From contig DFJU01000097.1 in the NCBI GenBank assembly GCA_002373755.1, positions 15,272-26,294 of the forward strand: 11,023 nt of DNA, read 5' to 3'. The translations under genes were made by a program, and so were the position numbers. This document shows, one piece after another, positions 1 through 6,563 of the stretch (positions within the stretch are counted from its first letter, which is position 1; every line of letters starts with the position of its first letter). The stretch comes from Bacteroidales bacterium UBA3663 (GTDB taxonomy: Bacteria > Bacteroidota > Bacteroidia > Bacteroidales > UBA3663). The notes beneath the pieces are model-generated. The model was not told the DNA's origin. It did no database searches and saw only the letters and a program-made list of their open reading frames with translations.

Positions 1-531
1 GAAGCCACGCTTGCCGTTCAGACGGACTTTTGCCAAGCCGTTGTCCGAAAATTTCTCGGCATAGTCGAAGTCTGGATTGATGACCATTTTGCCGCGTTTG
101 TCGATGAAGCCGTATTTGCCGCCGGCTCTGACTTTTGCCAATCCGTTGCTCGCAAAGTCTTCAACGTCATTGAATTGCGGTTGGATGATGATGTTGCCAG
201 ATGCGTCGATAAAGCCATATTTGCCCTTCGAACAGATTTTCGCCAATCCGTTTGCGGCAAATGGCCACGCTGCATCAAATTGCTGTTCGATGATCCACTT
301 TCCTTCATTGTCGATGTAGCCGTATTTTTTGCCGATGCGGGCCGGAACGAGGTTGACCTGTTGTGTTACGATGTTTTCTTGTTCGTCGATGACTTCGTTG
401 GTTACGTTGATTGCGCTACTTTGATAGCTGTTTGCATTAGTTGCGCTAATTTTTTCGCTTGTTCCGTTGTTGCAGGCGGTTATGCCGACTGCTGCTATCA
501 GCGCACTGATAGTTAAAAGATTTGTTTTCAT
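1..531 (-). CDS. WG-repeat lipoprotein, 3' end beyond window (partial)
   Basis: Open from an ATG at 531-529 to the window edge: 177 residues with no stop, so the C-terminus lies outside. The N-terminus MKTNLLTISALIAAVGITAC is a lipoprotein signal peptide with lipobox ITAC and predicted lipidated Cys20. A Ser/Asn/Thr-rich linker follows to about residue 68. Three full 35-residue WG/KWG-type repeats then start at residues 69, 104 and 139, each beginning K-Y-G-[YF]-I-D and containing NGLAK. A fourth starts at 174 (KRGF). In the family these repeats form beta-rich modules of unclear role, probably binding or scaffolding. A membrane-anchored location, periplasmic or surface, is inferred from the lipobox. 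The gene follows a terminator and has its own candidate promoter at 623-657, so it is probably a separate transcription unit. There is no Shine-Dalgarno before the ATG. Function unknown. Confidence 0.88.
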   Translation of the reverse strand, partial: MKTNLLTISALIAAVGITACNNGTSEKISATNANSYQSSAINVTNEVIDEQENIVTQQVNLVPARIGKKYGYIDNEGKWIIEQQFDAAWPFAANGLAKICSKGKYGFIDASGNIIIQPQFNDVEDFASNGLAKVRAGGKYGFIDKRGKMVINPDFDYAEKFSDNGLAKVRLNGKRGF

Positions 532-622
532 TCTGTTGTAGATTGTTTTTTGAGAGTTTTAGCCATCGTTGTGGCTATTTTTGTTAATTTAAGAAGTAGT
601 ACATTTGGGTTAAATGACGATG

Positions 623-657
623 CAAATATAATGAGCTAATTGTAATGTGAGTGCAAA
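623..657 (-). promoter_or_regulatory. Candidate Bacteroidetes-type promoter for the WG lipoprotein gene
   Basis: On the minus strand TATATTTG (630-623) matches the Bacteroidetes -7 consensus TAnnTTTG exactly. A TTTG (657-654) lies 23 bp upstream as a possible -33 element; that spacing is slightly long. Transcription would begin near 616, giving a leader of roughly 85 nt before the ATG at 531. The surrounding AT-rich sequence fits a promoter. No start-site data support it. Confidence 0.55.
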
Positions 658-770
658 AATAATAAAAAGTTGCATAATTGTGCGCAAAATTTGTGTGATT
701 TGTTTGCGTAATATGATTGCGCAAAAGGTAGAGTTGTCAATTGTTGCAGTCGTCGGACAGAAACAACGAA

Positions 771-802
771 GAAAGGCCGAATCGAATCCGATTCAGCCTT
801 TC
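771..802 (-). terminator. Intrinsic terminator after the beta-barrel outer-membrane gene
   Basis: A 14-bp stem (771-784 with 789-802) encloses a 4-nt loop. The one non-Watson-Crick position (778/795) is G-U in a minus-strand transcript but A-C in a plus-strand one, which points to minus-strand function. The minus-strand RNA continues into a U-rich run (UUCGUUGUUUCUG). It lies 48 bp past the stop codon of the beta-barrel gene. Confidence 0.85.
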
Positions 803-849
803 ATGTCTGTTGCTACGCGAGTTTTGATGCCGTAAAGTCGCGTAGTGCG

Positions 850-3800
850 TCAGAAATCCCTTCCGCCGCCCATATTGTCGTCGCGCCAGCCGCCACCGCC
901 GCCAACCGAACGGCCTCCACGGTCGCCGCCGCCTCCAAAGCCACGGTTGAAGTCGCCGTCGCCGGAACGGCCGCGTTGGCCGCCGCGCTGTCCCATCTTG
1001 TTGAACTTCATGCTGGCTCCGATGAGGAAATATTGGCCCAGAACGGTGGTCTCGCGGTCGGTGAGGGCTGTGGCCGACACGTTGCGCGAGATTGAACTTT
1101 TTTCGCGAAGGATGTCGAACACCTTGATGAATGCCGTCAGGTTTTTCTTCTTCAGGAAGGTGCGCGACAGCTGTGCGTTCCAGATGCTCTGGTTGCGCGT
1201 CAGTCCTGCGCTGTAGCCGCGTCGGGCGGTGTAGTTGAAGTCGCTCGACAGGGTGAAGTCCCAAGGCAGGTAGGCAGTGGCATTGGCCGTCACCCCGAAG
1301 CGGTGGGTGGTGCCCAGGTTGCCCGATGTGACGATGGATGCCTCGCTGTATTGCACGTTGTAGTTGCCGCGCAGTTCGACGTTGAGTTTCTCGCCGCGAT
1401 AGGCGATGCCGGCCTGTTCGCCGCCCGTGTAGTTGCGCGTGGTGTTGGGCTGCGAGTTCTGCTTGTCGAGCGAGATGTAGCCGTCGCTCTCGCTGTAGCC
1501 GAGTGAGGTGTTGGATGTGACGTACCAGATGTTGTCGTAGAACGGCCATGAACCGCGGAAGTTGCCTTGTGCGTTCCAGCTGCCGATGCCCGACAGGTTG
1601 ACGGTCTGGGTCGTGTCGGTGCGCAGGTCGTCGCTGTACCAACGCTTTGTGGAGAGGTTGTTGGCCGTGGCTTTGGCCGACAGGTTAGCCTCGATGGTCG
1701 AGTAGGTCTCGTCGTTGAACGAGCGGTAGCGTGCAGAGAAGTTGCCTGTGAACGACGGGTCGAGGTCGGGATTGCCGAGCGACACGTGTGTTGCCGACGT
1801 CTGGTTCTTGCGTGCTTGCAGCTGGTTCATCGACGGCTGGTTGGTCTGCCCGTTGAATGTGATGCGGAGGTTCTTCTTGCGCGACCAGTTGTAGCGGTAT
1901 TCGGCACGGGGCGAAAAATTCACGTAGTGGCGGGTGTAGTCGCGCGAGTGGTCGGCATAGTCGGTGTATTTCTGGCTCTGAGGCAGGAAATCCATGCCGA
2001 CCGAGAAGTTGTACATGTCGGTCACCTTGCGGTAGCTGGCCGCGATGGTGTAGTTGACGTTGCGCGTCCACGTGTCGCTGTTGTAGTCGGCGTTGCTGCG
2101 TCCGTCGATGCTGTCGCTCCAGGCAGCGCCGTCCCAGAAGTGGTAGGTCTGCGCGCTGTGGCGGTCGGAGAGGTTGGCTGTGGCCGATAGTTCGAGGCTC
2201 TGTCGGTCGGCCAACGGTTCGACGTGGGTGAGGCGGATGCGGTAGCTCTCGTTGTGCGAGTCCTCCTGCTGCCATTGGTTGATGAGCGTGTCGCCATCGG
2301 TGCGTGCGATGGTGGTCAAATCCGCGTAGCGGTCGAAAGTCACGTAGCTGCTGTCGTAGGTGGTGTACGAGCGGGTGTATTGGTCGCCGTCGTTGGCCCT
2401 TTCGCTGACACTCAGTGTGATGCTGGTGCGGCGTCGGCCACGGTCGGTCTTCTTTGCGAAGCTGTAGGTGCCCGACAGGCTCATGTTGTAGCCCTTCTGG
2501 CCCATCTCGTTGCGGCGTTGCGTCTGCGAGATGTAGTTGTGCAATTCGGCCGTGTCGATGCTGTCGCCGTGGTAGGTGTGCCCTTCGCTGTAGTCGTCGG
2601 TGCGTGTCTCGTTGTAGTTGAACGACGGCGAAATCTGGATGCGGTGACGGCCGTCTTTCAGTTCGCCCCACGTCTTCTCGAACTTGATGCCAGTCTGCAC
2701 GTTCTGACTCTTGTTGTTGCCTGCCGTGTAGCTGTCCGATTCGGTGTTGCCCGAACTTAAATAGTTGATTCTGTGTGTTTTCGATTCTTCATCCTGATCG
2801 CTTCCGCCGTACATCACGTTGCCCGATAGTTCAAACGGTGTGTCGGCATCGCGCATACGGTTGCCTTTGTCGTAGCCGAGGTTGAGTCCGATACTCCACG
2901 ACGTGTTCAATCCGTCGCCACGAGCACCGGAATTGCGGTTGCCGCGCATTGCCGACCCCGACATTACGCCGTCGCCCAAGTCGCCGAAGCCGGTGTTGTT
3001 CGTGTTGTTGGCGTTGAGTACGAGGGCGTTCTGGCTGTTGCCACGGAAGTAGCCCACCATGCCTTTCGTTTCGAAGCGGTCGTCGATGTCGCGTCCAAGG
3101 CCCCACGCTCCGGCCGCATTGCCGAACCATCCGCGGCGCATCTTCGGTTTGAGCTTGAGGTTGATGACCTTGCGCCGTTCGCCGTCGTCGATGCCCGTCA
3201 GACGAGCCTCTTCGGTCTGCATATCGACCACCTGCACCGATTCGACCATGTCGGCCGTGAGGTTTTTGGTCGTCACCTGCGTGTTCTTGCCGAAGAATTC
3301 CTTGCCGTCAACATAGACCTGCTGCACCGTTTCGCCCTGGGCCGTGATTGAGCCGTCGGTGCCGACTTCAACGCCGGGCAAGCGCTTCAAGAGGTCCTCG
3401 ACCGTGGCGTCGGGCTGAGTCTTGTAGCTGTCGGCATAGTATTCGACCGTGTCTTCGCGAATGAGCACCGGCGGGGGAGTGGCGCTGACGAGAGCTTCGC
3501 CCAAGATGCGCGCGTCCTCCTGCATATAGACATCCTTCAGGTCATATTCCTTGACGCGCGGGCGCACGGTGACCTTCTTTTCGATGGTCTGGTAGCCCAT
3601 GTACGATGCCACGATGAGCACCTGTGTGGGATGCTTGGTGCTGGCCGATGCCGATACGCGCGAACTGGCCACGCTGAACATGCCGTCCTTGTCGGAGTAG
3701 GTGCCGATGAGCATTGCCGAGTCGGGCAATGTGAGCAGACGGATTGTGGCGCCGGCCAGCGGAGTGTCGTCGGTGGCCGATGCCAGACGGCCCTTCACGT

Positions 3801-3873
3801 TGACGTAGGCCACAGAATCATGAACGGAGAGGCATAAGATTGCGATGAGAGCGGAGCGCAGGAAAGATTGCAT
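850..3873 (-). CDS. TonB-dependent-receptor-like outer-membrane beta-barrel protein with Gly/Arg-rich tail
   Basis: A predicted 1007-residue outer-membrane protein. The start chosen is the ATG at 3873, which opens directly onto a signal peptide (MQSFLRSALIAILCLSVHDSVA). An in-frame TTG at 3906 would add only 11 polar residues in front of it. Residues 24-125 look like a CarboxypepD_reg-like domain (VKGRLAS, PLAGATIRL, GTYSDKDGMFSV). Residues 135-240 resemble a TonB plug (ATVEDLLKRLPGVEV, QQVYVDGKEFFG, AEDMVESVQVVD-like segment). The remainder is a long run of alternating, Tyr/Asn/Ser-rich beta strands typical of the OMP_b-brl_3 group. The last barrel strand ends near MKFNK (955-959), followed by a 48-residue tail with 21 Gly and 8 Arg. 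No SusD-like partner is adjacent, so this is not a classic SusC. The transported or bound substrate cannot be told from sequence. It appears monocistronic, with terminators on both sides. Confidence 0.87.
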   Translation of the reverse strand: MQSFLRSALIAILCLSVHDSVAYVNVKGRLASATDDTPLAGATIRLLTLPDSAMLIGTYSDKDGMFSVASSRVSASASTKHPTQVLIVASYMGYQTIEKKVTVRPRVKEYDLKDVYMQEDARILGEALVSATPPPVLIREDTVEYYADSYKTQPDATVEDLLKRLPGVEVGTDGSITAQGETVQQVYVDGKEFFGKNTQVTTKNLTADMVESVQVVDMQTEEARLTGIDDGERRKVINLKLKPKMRRGWFGNAAGAWGLGRDIDDRFETKGMVGYFRGNSQNALVLNANNTNNTGFGDLGDGVMSGSAMRGNRNSGARGDGLNTSWSIGLNLGYDKGNRMRDADTPFELSGNVMYGGSDQDEESKTHRINYLSSGNTESDSYTAGNNKSQNVQTGIKFEKTWGELKDGRHRIQISPSFNYNETRTDDYSEGHTYHGDSIDTAELHNYISQTQRRNEMGQKGYNMSLSGTYSFAKKTDRGRRRTSITLSVSERANDGDQYTRSYTTYDSSYVTFDRYADLTTIARTDGDTLINQWQQEDSHNESYRIRLTHVEPLADRQSLELSATANLSDRHSAQTYHFWDGAAWSDSIDGRSNADYNSDTWTRNVNYTIAASYRKVTDMYNFSVGMDFLPQSQKYTDYADHSRDYTRHYVNFSPRAEYRYNWSRKKNLRITFNGQTNQPSMNQLQARKNQTSATHVSLGNPDLDPSFTGNFSARYRSFNDETYSTIEANLSAKATANNLSTKRWYSDDLRTDTTQTVNLSGIGSWNAQGNFRGSWPFYDNIWYVTSNTSLGYSESDGYISLDKQNSQPNTTRNYTGGEQAGIAYRGEKLNVELRGNYNVQYSEASIVTSGNLGTTHRFGVTANATAYLPWDFTLSSDFNYTARRGYSAGLTRNQSIWNAQLSRTFLKKKNLTAFIKVFDILREKSSISRNVSATALTDRETTVLGQYFLIGASMKFNKMGQRGGQRGRSGDGDFNRGFGGGGDRGGRSVGGGGGWRDDNMGGGRDF

Positions 3874-3965
3874 TTTGTCGGATGATTTTTTTGTGATTAT
3901 GGGCAATGATTACGAAATCCGTTCCGTTCGACTGCATTTCGCGCGATGGGTTTAAATCCAAGCAA

Positions 3966-4001
3966 CAAAAATCGCGTAGTGCGGCATCGCCATCGGACAA
4001 A
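3966..4001 (-). promoter_or_regulatory. Weak candidate promoter for the beta-barrel gene
   Basis: On the minus strand GATTTTTG (3973-3966) differs from the TAnnTTTG -7 consensus only at its first base. TTTG (4001-3998) lies 24 bp upstream. It is the only consensus-like pair between the preceding terminator and the ATG at 3873, and would give a leader of about 85 nt. The upstream TTTG also belongs to the U-tract of the preceding terminator, so the match may be accidental. Confidence 0.3.
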
Positions 4002-4033
4002 AACAGAAAAGCCCCCACAGACGGGGACTTTTC
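3998..4033 (-). terminator. Intrinsic terminator after the multi-pass membrane protein gene
   Basis: An 11-bp stem (4006-4016 with 4023-4033) closes a 6-nt loop. The minus-strand RNA reads GAAAAGUCCCC, loop, GGGGGCUUUUC, then CUGUUUUUG-type uridines at about 4005-3998. The one non-Watson-Crick position (4012/4027) is G-U on the minus transcript and A-C on the plus, matching minus-strand use. It begins 31 bp after the stop codon at 4065 and separates this unit from the beta-barrel gene. Confidence 0.92.
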
Positions 4034-4064
4034 ATCGGATATTTTTCGCGTAGAATGATGTGAA

Positions 4065-4805
4065 TCAAGCCTTTTCACTCTTGTCGTAGCCTTCCGAGTC
4101 GCTCTTCGATTCCGTTTTTGTGCCGTCGGCCAATGCAAAGTAGCATACAACCGTGCCAAAAAGCACGACAATCATTGAGACATAGACACCGACGCAGCAG
4201 CACAGGAGGCCGAGGATGTAAAGACCGATATAGACAAGTGCAAGTCCAAAGAGTGTGAATGCGTCTTTTTCAGTCATGCGCCACGATGCCTTGATGCCGT
4301 CCAGCACGTCACAATCCTTGTGGTCGAGCATGTAATAGACGGTGAATTGCAGGCGTGCAGCAAGATAGATGCCCGGCAGGATGCAGAAGATTAAGCCAAT
4401 GTAATACAATATGATGAAGACGACGGATGCGATCAGGATTTTTACGTACAATGCGGCAGGCTGCTTCCAGGCATCGAGCGTAAATTGCCCGTTTCCGCGT
4501 GCGCAGTTGAGCACCGTCTGGTAGAATCCGACGCTCAGCACGAACGAGACGATTAGACTGACAATCGTTGCGCCGGTCGATGCGGTGAGAATCTGCATAA
4601 GCATCTGCATCTGTTCTTCTGGCGACATTTGGCTGTTCTGCATCTGCGCCAGCTGCAATCCCATCGACGAGCCGAAGCCCATGATGGCCGTGATGAAATA
4701 CTGGACCACCGTCATGATGATTGCACAGGCCAAGATGACGGCCCAGTGTTTTTTGGTAAGCTCCCACGCCTGTGAGATGACTTCGGAGATAATGATTTTT
4801 TTCAT
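4065..4805 (-). CDS. Multi-pass inner-membrane protein of unknown function
   Basis: Encodes 246 residues with no cleavable signal peptide. Hydrophobic segments at about 21-43, 79-99, 119-143, 183-204 and 205-225 predict four to five membrane helices. A Met/Gln-rich loop (about 48-72, including SPEEQMQMLMQ) joins the first two. The segment around 143-180 (LPGIYLAARLQF, then MLDH...GIKASWRMT) before a paired C-terminal helix recalls DUF975-like or glycerophosphodiesterase membrane-domain proteins; that is a weak, pattern-level resemblance. The last 20 residues are charged (Ser/Lys/Asp/Glu) and probably cytoplasmic. It lies 46 bp downstream of the DUF2752 gene, is probably co-transcribed with it, and ends at a strong terminator. 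No function can be assigned. Confidence 0.85.
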   Translation of the reverse strand: MKKIIISEVISQAWELTKKHWAVILACAIIMTVVQYFITAIMGFGSSMGLQLAQMQNSQMSPEEQMQMLMQILTASTGATIVSLIVSFVLSVGFYQTVLNCARGNGQFTLDAWKQPAALYVKILIASVVFIILYYIGLIFCILPGIYLAARLQFTVYYMLDHKDCDVLDGIKASWRMTEKDAFTLFGLALVYIGLYILGLLCCCVGVYVSMIVVLFGTVVCYFALADGTKTESKSDSEGYDKSEKA

Positions 4806-4851
4806 AGAGAAGTGTTTGTTTTTTAATGTGTTAATATATGAATGAGTAATA

Positions 4852-5130
4852 TCAAATCAGATTGCGGACGATGCCCCATGCCAGCAACAGTCCAGCCACC
4901 GAAAAAATCGCACGGTTGGAGTAGCACCATCGCACTACGCGGTTTTCTTGCCACGGCCGATGCACCTCTCCGGCCACCAGCACGATGAAGTAGGGCAGGA
5001 GCAGCCAGACCACCGGATTGTAGTGCCACCACGCCGCCACATCGCCGTGCAGCAGGGCAAGCAGACCACGCTGAACGCCGCAGAACGGACATTGCAGATG
5101 CGTGAAGGTGTAGAGCGGACAGGGAAGCAT
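4852..5130 (-). CDS. DUF2752 family small membrane protein
   Basis: A 92-residue protein whose N-terminal motif CPFCGVQRG (14-22), followed by LLALLHGD (23-30) and HYNPV (36-40), is the hallmark of DUF2752: two cysteines in a CPxCG context, then a membrane helix. Hydrophobic stretches at about 41-54 and 72-89 predict two membrane helices. The ATG at 5130 is preceded in frame by a TAA only four codons upstream, so the short length is real. Family members are widespread in Bacteroidetes and other phyla, and their biochemical role is not established. The CxxC-type pair could bind metal or be redox active (inference only). It probably forms a two-gene unit with the membrane protein at 4065-4805. 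Confidence 0.85.
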   Translation of the reverse strand: MLPCPLYTFTHLQCPFCGVQRGLLALLHGDVAAWWHYNPVVWLLLPYFIVLVAGEVHRPWQENRVVRWCYSNRAIFSVAGLLLAWGIVRNLI

Positions 5131-5146
5131 TGACGGAGCAAGTTAT

Positions 5147-5174
5147 GAAATAAGAATTAAGAAATAAGAGTTAA
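5147..5174. repeat. 14-bp tandem repeat, two copies
   Basis: GAAATAAGAATTAA (5147-5160) is followed at once by GAAATAAGAGTTAA (5161-5174), identical at 13 of 14 positions. It sits in the AT-rich 119-bp gap between folC and the DUF2752 gene, just upstream of the latter. Short AT-rich iterations like this are common between genes in Bacteroidetes. The gap shows no consensus promoter and only a weak AT-rich 6-bp inverted repeat (5222-5227 / 5238-5243) after folC. Confidence 0.7.
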
Positions 5175-5249
5175 AGTGATTTCTAAAAATTGATTGAAAA
5201 GAGGTCTCAAATTCTCAACAATTCTAATTCTTGATTTTTAGAACATCCC

Positions 5250-6563
5250 TTAAGAGTTCTTTTTCATCCGCATCACCTCACACACAATGAAGTTGCTTCC
5301 GCCCACGAAGATGACATCCTGCGGTGTGGCGTTGGCCAATGCGGTGCGATAGGCATCGGAGATGGTCGCGTAGCAGTCGCCCGTGAGCTGGAATCCGTTG
5401 GCGAGGTCGCGTAGTTCGGCAGCGGGGAGGGCGCGAGGCGTGTCGGCGTTGCAGAAGTAGTAGCGCGCATCGGTCGGCAGGAATTTGAGCACGGCCGAAA
5501 TGTCCTTGTCGCGCACCATGCCGAAGACGATGTGGAGCCGTTTGCCGTCGGACAGAATCTTTTTCAGCTGCGGGCCGAGATATTGGAAGCAGCCCTCGTT
5601 GTGCCCCGTGTCGCAAATGACTTGCGGCTGTGTGGCCGATGCCTCCTGCAATGTTTCCCATCGGCCGCGCAAATGGGTAAGCGTGAGCACGTTGCGGAAA
5701 CCGTCGTGCAGTTGCTCTTCGCTGATGTTGAAGCCACGTTCACGCAGTTTGTGCACAGCCCAAAGCACGGTGTTGGCGTTGTGCGGTTGGCAGGCGCCCA
5801 TCAGTGGCGATTGGAGAGTGCCGTCGCTCAGCGTGTCGTACTCCAGATGGTCGGTCATGTTGCGCACCCAGAGTACCTGACGGTTGTCGGCAGCAAAAAT
5901 CAGTTCGGAAACCTGGTGAAGCTGGGCGTTCTGCTGGAAGGTGAACCGCACGCGGTCGTCGTCACATTCGCCGATGATGCAGGGCACGCCGGCCTTCATG
6001 ATTCCGGCCTTTTCGGCGGCGATTTGAGGCAAGGTGTCGCCCAGAAACTGCATGTGGTCGAACGAGATGTTGGTGATGACCGACACTTCCGGCTGGATGA
6101 TGTTGGTGCTGTCCAATCGGCCGCCAAGACCGACCTCGATGACTGCCACATCGACCTTCTGCTCAGCAAAATAGCAGAAAGCCATCATCGTGGCAAGTTC
6201 AAAGAAACTCGGCTGTTCGTCTTTGAGCAGGGGATACTTTTTCTCGACCCAATCGGTCACGTAGTCGTGGTCGATGGGAGTGCCATTCACACGGATACGT
6301 TCGTCGAAGTCGAGCAGGTGGGGCGATGTGAAAAGCCCAACCTTGTAGCCGGCACACTGCAAGATGCTGGCCAACGTGTGGCTGCAGCTGCCCTTGCCGT
6401 TGGTGCCTGCTACGTGTATGGTCCTGAATTCCCTGTGCGGATGCCCGAGCGTCTTGTCCATGGCCTCGCATCGCTCCAAACCAGGTTTGTAGGCGTGTGC
6501 GCCCTGGGTCTCGAAGACGGGCAACTGCGCATAGAGAAAATTCAGTGTTTCCTGATAGTTCAT
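5250..6563 (-). CDS. folC: Bifunctional folylpolyglutamate synthase / dihydrofolate synthase
   Basis: FolC uses ATP to join L-glutamate to dihydropteroate (giving dihydrofolate) and to extend the gamma-glutamyl tail of reduced folates in the cytoplasm. The 437 residues match the usual family length. Mur-ligase-type motifs occur in order: P-loop GTNGKGS (53-59), TSPHL (79-83), EVGLGGRLDSTN (143-154), NISFDH (165-170), EKAGIMK (184-190; K185 is the probable carbamylated lysine by family analogy), HLRGRWE (297-303) and DTGHN (318-322) of the C-terminal glutamate-ligase domain. The ATG at 6563-6561 overlaps the TGA of the upstream GH106 gene, a 4-bp ATGA overlap that suggests translational coupling. 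There is no strong terminator after the TAA, so read-through into the DUF2752 gene is possible. Identity is secure; whether one or both activities are retained is inferred. Confidence 0.95.
   Translation of the reverse strand: MNYQETLNFLYAQLPVFETQGAHAYKPGLERCEAMDKTLGHPHREFRTIHVAGTNGKGSCSHTLASILQCAGYKVGLFTSPHLLDFDERIRVNGTPIDHDYVTDWVEKKYPLLKDEQPSFFELATMMAFCYFAEQKVDVAVIEVGLGGRLDSTNIIQPEVSVITNISFDHMQFLGDTLPQIAAEKAGIMKAGVPCIIGECDDDRVRFTFQQNAQLHQVSELIFAADNRQVLWVRNMTDHLEYDTLSDGTLQSPLMGACQPHNANTVLWAVHKLRERGFNISEEQLHDGFRNVLTLTHLRGRWETLQEASATQPQVICDTGHNEGCFQYLGPQLKKILSDGKRLHIVFGMVRDKDISAVLKFLPTDARYYFCNADTPRALPAAELRDLANGFQLTGDCYATISDAYRTALANATPQDVIFVGGSNFIVCEVMRMKKNS

Larger units (their letters stand above)
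532..849. other. Intergenic region between the beta-barrel gene and the WG lipoprotein gene
   Basis: This 318-bp stretch has no credible gene; the short plus-strand reading frame at 647-835 runs through the terminator and has no recognisable protein features. It holds, from high to low coordinates, an 8-bp inverted repeat (CTACGCGA 813-820 with TCGCGTAG 838-845), the terminator at 771-802, an AT-rich block with two TGCGCAAAA direct repeats (681-689, 718-726), the candidate promoter at 623-657, and a 6-bp hairpin (TAGCCA 560-565 / TGGCTA 572-577) that would lie in the leader of the WG gene about 30 nt before its ATG. Confidence 0.7.

Noticed and set aside
560..577. TAGCCA/TGGCTA hairpin in the WG gene leader as a riboswitch or attenuator
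   Set aside because: A single 6-bp hairpin without a conserved core or an alternative pairing partner is not enough to claim a regulatory RNA.
1567..2760. Long plus-strand reading frames (1567-2190 and 2224-2760) opposite the beta-barrel gene
   Set aside because: They are antisense to a well-supported gene, have Val/Ala/Arg-rich low-complexity translations, and lack domain motifs. GC-rich codon use on the opposite strand explains their openness.
838..3983. The 12-bp direct repeat flanking the beta-barrel gene as target-site duplication of a mobile element
   Set aside because: There is no transposase or integrase, no terminal inverted repeats at the boundaries, and the gene has ordinary promoter and terminator context.
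3818..4171. 117-residue minus-strand frame spanning the membrane gene end and the beta-barrel start
   Set aside because: It crosses a strong terminator and overlaps both real genes in another frame; no motif supports it.
5222..5243. AT-rich inverted repeat TTCTAA/TTAGAA after folC as a terminator
   Set aside because: The stem is only 6 bp, nearly all A-T, with a 10-nt loop and no clear U-tract, so it is too weak to call.
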